Of a DNA stretch of 64,000 nt, positions 61,726 to 64,000 are shown one piece after another. The stretch spans positions 1-64,000 of the forward strand of contig NZ_NTGE01000110.1 in assembly GCF_002291145.1 (NCBI RefSeq). The letters run 5' to 3'. The position numbers and the translations under genes were made by a program. Origin of the DNA: Streptomyces sp. SA15 (lineage in GTDB: Bacteria; Actinomycetota; Actinomycetes; Streptomycetales; Streptomycetaceae). The notes beneath the pieces are model-generated. The model saw only the letters and a list, made by a program, of their open reading frames with translations. It searched no databases and had not been told where the DNA came from. Every line of letters starts with the position of its first letter. Position 1 is the stretch's first letter.

Positions 61726-62907
61726 CTAGCTGACCTGCACCTCCAGAATCCGGTCGTCCCCGTCCTGCGGGTCTCCCCGGCCGTCCGTGTTGCTGGTCAC
61801 CAGCCACAGCTTGTCGCCGCCGGCCGGCGCCACCGTGCGCAGGCGGCCGTACTCGTCCTGGAGGAAGGCCTGCGGATCCGCCGAGGCCTCCGTGCCCTTC
61901 AGGGGGATGCGCCACAGACGCTCGCCCCTCAGGCCCGCCATCCAGATGGAACCCTCGGCATGGGCGATGCCGCTGGGGGACGCCTCGCCCGTGCTCCACT
62001 GGGCTATCGGGTTGTGGTACTCGGAGTTGCTCGACTTGCCCTCGGCCTCCGGCCACCCGTAGTTGTCGCCCGGCTTGATCGCGTTCAGCTCGTCCCAGGT
62101 GTCCTGGCCGAACTCCGCGGCGAACAGGCGCTGTTTGCCGTCCCAGGCCAGGCCCTGCACATTGCGGTGGCCGTAGGTGTAGACGGGGGAGTCCGGGAAC
62201 GGGTTGCCCGGAGCCGGTTCGCCCTCCGGGGTCAGGCGCAGGATCTTGCCGCCCAGGGAGCTCCTGTCCTGGGACAGGCCCTTCTCGCCGCTCTCGCCCG
62301 TGCCGGCGTACAGCATCTTGTCCGGGCCGAAGGCGATCCGGCCGCCGTTGTGGATGAAGCCCTTGGGGATGCCCCTGAAGATCGTGTCGGGCGCGCCCAG
62401 CTGCTCGCCGGACGGCTTCTGCTCGTCGTACAGCATGCGGACGATGCGGTTGTCCGAGGCCGAGGTGAAGTACGCGTAGACCATGTGGTCCGAGGCGTAG
62501 TCGGGCGACAGCGCGAGGCCCATCAGACCGCCCTCGCCGGCCGGTGACACCCCCGGCACCTCGCCCAGCTCGGTCTTCTCGCCCGACTGCCCGTCGACCC
62601 GCGTGATCGTCGCCTCGTCGCGGGAGGAGACGAGCAGGTCGCCGTCCGGGAGCGGGGCGAGGCCCCAGGGAGTGCTCAGGTCCTCGGCGACCGTGCGGAC
62701 CACCTTCACCGAGCCCTTGGCGGGGGCTGCTGCCTCGCCGCCCTGCCCGGCGGGCGACGACGCCCCGGAGGCCGTACGACTCGGCGCGGCGCTGCCACCG
62801 CCGTCCGACGACCCCCCTTCTCCTCCGCCGTCGGAGGAGCACCCGGCCGTCAGCAGGAGCGCGGCCGCGGCCAACACGGCCGACATAGCTCGATGTCGCA
62901 CGATCAT
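61726..62907 (-). CDS. Glucose/sorbosone dehydrogenase-like lipoprotein (PQQ-dependent sugar dehydrogenase type)
   Basis: A 393-residue exported lipoprotein with lipobox LTAGC, Cys23, and a Ser/Gly-rich linker. The mature part is a six-bladed beta-propeller of the GSDH family (about residues 65-390): VSRDEATITRVDG, LMGLALSPDYASDHMVYAYF, FIHNGGRIAFGPDKMLYAGTG, VYTYGHRNVQGLAWD. Members use PQQ to oxidise sugars, though many actinobacterial relatives have no proven activity. ATG 62907 has AAGGGA upstream. A 67-bp higher-order repeat lies in its upstream region. Confidence 0.85.
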   Translation of the reverse strand: MIVRHRAMSAVLAAAALLLTAGCSSDGGGEGGSSDGGGSAAPSRTASGASSPAGQGGEAAAPAKGSVKVVRTVAEDLSTPWGLAPLPDGDLLVSSRDEATITRVDGQSGEKTELGEVPGVSPAGEGGLMGLALSPDYASDHMVYAYFTSASDNRIVRMLYDEQKPSGEQLGAPDTIFRGIPKGFIHNGGRIAFGPDKMLYAGTGESGEKGLSQDRSSLGGKILRLTPEGEPAPGNPFPDSPVYTYGHRNVQGLAWDGKQRLFAAEFGQDTWDELNAIKPGDNYGWPEAEGKSSNSEYHNPIAQWSTGEASPSGIAHAEGSIWMAGLRGERLWRIPLKGTEASADPQAFLQDEYGRLRTVAPAGGDKLWLVTSNTDGRGDPQDGDDRILEVQVS

Positions 62908-63006
62908 GGTCCCTTCGACGGGCGGTCTCGCGGCACGTTCTACTTGTCATACACCGCTCGCACCTCACAGGTTCCCGATCACCGCAATCCGATGCGAGCC
63001 GGCGCC

Positions 63007-63195
63007 GCCGGTCATGTCGGGGATTCCGCGCCGGCGTGGCCGGTCATTGCCGGGGTTCCGTCGCGAGCGCGTGGCCGGTCATGTCCGGGGTTCTGTGCCG
63101 GCGTGGCCGGTCACTTCTGGGGTTCGGCGGGGAGTGCGCTGCCGGTCATGTCGGGGATTCGGCGTCGGCGTGGCCGGTCACTCCCGGATCCGGCC
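63007..63195. repeat. Tandem 32/35-bp repeat forming a 67-bp higher-order unit
   Basis: Six units begin with GCCGGTCA at 63007, 63039, 63074, 63106, 63141 and 63173, so unit lengths alternate 32, 35, 32, 35, 32 and a truncated last copy. The sequence has GGGGTTC or GGGGATTC in each unit. It fills most of the 307-bp gap between the aldo/keto reductase gene and the sorbosone-dehydrogenase-like gene. No gene is supported in the gap. Confidence 0.9.
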
Positions 63196-63214
63196 ACGCT
63201 ACGACCGGGGACCG

Positions 63215-64000
63215 TCACTCCCACGACCCCTGCGCCCCCGGCAACCCCGCCACCTCCGCCAGATCCTGTGCCGTCAGGCGCAGAGTCGCCGCTCGGGCGT
63301 TCTCCGTCACCCAGCGTTCCTGCTTGGTCCCGGGCACCGGGACGACGTGGCGGCCCTGCGCCAGCACCCACGCCAGGGCCACCTGCGCTGGGGTGACGTT
63401 CTCGCCGTGGCGGTGGGCTATGCGGCGCAGGCCGGCCACTATCGGCTGGTTCGCGGCCATCATCTCGGCGGTGAAGCGGGGGTGGCGGGCGCGTACGTCG
63501 TCCGGTTCGAAGCCCTCGCCGGGGGTGAGGGTGCCGGTCAGGAAGCCGTTGCCGAGCGGCATCGCCGCCAGGAAGCCGATGTCGCGCGCCTCGCACCAGG
63601 GCAGCAGCGACTCCCGTGCCTCCGGCGACCACACCGACAGCTCCGCCTGAACGGCGTTCACCGGGAACACCTGCTGCACCCGCTGCAACTGCCGGATCGT
63701 CGCGTCGTGCAGCCGCGCCCCGGACCGGCGGCCGCCCCGCGCGCCCATCGCGCACAGCCCCAACGCCCGTACCTTTCCGGCCCGGACGAGATCCGCCATC
63801 GCGCCCCAGGTCTCCTCGACCGGAACTTCCGGGTCCGCCCGGTGGAGCTGGTAGAGGTCGATCACATCGGTCTGCAGGCGCCGCAGCGAGGCGTCGCAGG
63901 CGCGCTTCACGTAGCCCGGCCGACCGTTGGCCACGATGTGCTGCTCGCCCACCAGCAGGCCGACCTTGGTCGACACGAAGGCGTCCTGGCGGCGTTCCTT
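63215..64000 (-). CDS. Aldo/keto reductase (partial, N-terminus beyond window)
   Basis: 262 visible codons of an aldo/keto reductase; the N-terminal part including the catalytic Asp/Tyr lies beyond the right edge. Visible AKR segments are VIDLYQLHRADPEVPVEETW (substrate/catalytic His), VRALGLCAMG, FPVNAVQAELSVW (cofactor region), and the C-terminal VALAWVLAQGRHVVPVPGTK that binds NADPH. It resembles AKR13-like YakC proteins. An in-frame GTG at 63976 is internal, not the start. Substrate unknown. Confidence 0.9.
   Translation of the reverse strand, partial: KERRQDAFVSTKVGLLVGEQHIVANGRPGYVKRACDASLRRLQTDVIDLYQLHRADPEVPVEETWGAMADLVRAGKVRALGLCAMGARGGRRSGARLHDATIRQLQRVQQVFPVNAVQAELSVWSPEARESLLPWCEARDIGFLAAMPLGNGFLTGTLTPGEGFEPDDVRARHPRFTAEMMAANQPIVAGLRRIAHRHGENVTPAQVALAWVLAQGRHVVPVPGTKQERWVTENARAATLRLTAQDLAEVAGLPGAQGSWE

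Noticed and set aside
63007..63195. Possible CRISPR array
   Set aside because: The regularly spaced units are imperfect tandem repeats with no unique spacers between them and no cas genes nearby.

Overview
This is a very GC-rich window with strong G/C preference at third codon positions, many GTG starts, and Streptomyces-type gene content. It carries a secreted scabin/ScARP-like ADP-ribosyltransferase, SseB-like proteins, an RmdB-like GGDEF-EAL protein next to ligA, a LAL-type LuxR regulator, and a small gene between gatA and gatB. I infer a chromosomal core segment of a Streptomyces. From memory the gene order follows the S. coelicolor SCO545x-SCO551x region; this was not computed.

Layout. 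1-4940: an operon (minus strand) of three ABC-exporter half genes, the first cut by the window edge. The middle one carries a 181-bp inverted-repeat (MITE-like) element inserted in frame. 5046-10242: glgX and two paralogous L,D-transpeptidase lipoproteins. 10407-17070: enoyl-CoA hydratase family protein, anti-sigma-type ATPase, beta-propeller lipoprotein, ADP-ribosyltransferase, a divergent GNAT/MerR pair, a two-EF-hand protein, an SRPBCC protein and a GH25 muramidase without signal peptide. 17203-21818: a glycine/serine block on the minus strand in the order tandem glycine riboswitch, gcvT, gcvH, glyA, strong hairpin, sdaA. Together these form a route from glycine through serine to pyruvate. 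22053-24599: a small P-loop ATPase and two SseB-type proteins on the other side of the riboswitch. 24923-31309: a five-gene oligopeptide ABC importer (C, A, B, D, F). 31443-36551: esterase, thioesterase-like protein, WYL regulator, small lipoprotein, TetR regulator and small membrane proteins. 36661-45781: cysteine desulfurase, N-acetylmuramoyl-L-alanine amidase, mnmA, hydrolase, DUF427, LOG-family protein, SDR, MetE-like protein and ligA. 46064-48982: the c-di-GMP protein and a decayed TetR/DUF4267 pair. 49102-52680: gatC-gatA-small gene-gatB. 52726-64000: methyltransferase, MMPL transporter, GNAT, small membrane proteins, LAL regulator, RelE-like protein, sorbosone-dehydrogenase-like lipoprotein and a partial aldo/keto reductase.

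How genes fit together. The riboswitch operon senses glycine and makes enzymes that remove it. The desulfurase can supply sulfur to MnmA for tRNA thiolation. GatCAB completes Asn/Gln-tRNA synthesis. The riboswitch block, importer and housekeeping genes look ordinary. The unusual material is mostly non-coding: an in-frame mobile-element relic, a large hairpin in the 5' end of the second transpeptidase gene, several perfect tandem duplications at or near gene ends, and a 67-bp higher-order repeat near the right end. I found no complete insertion sequence, CRISPR array, rRNA or tRNA.
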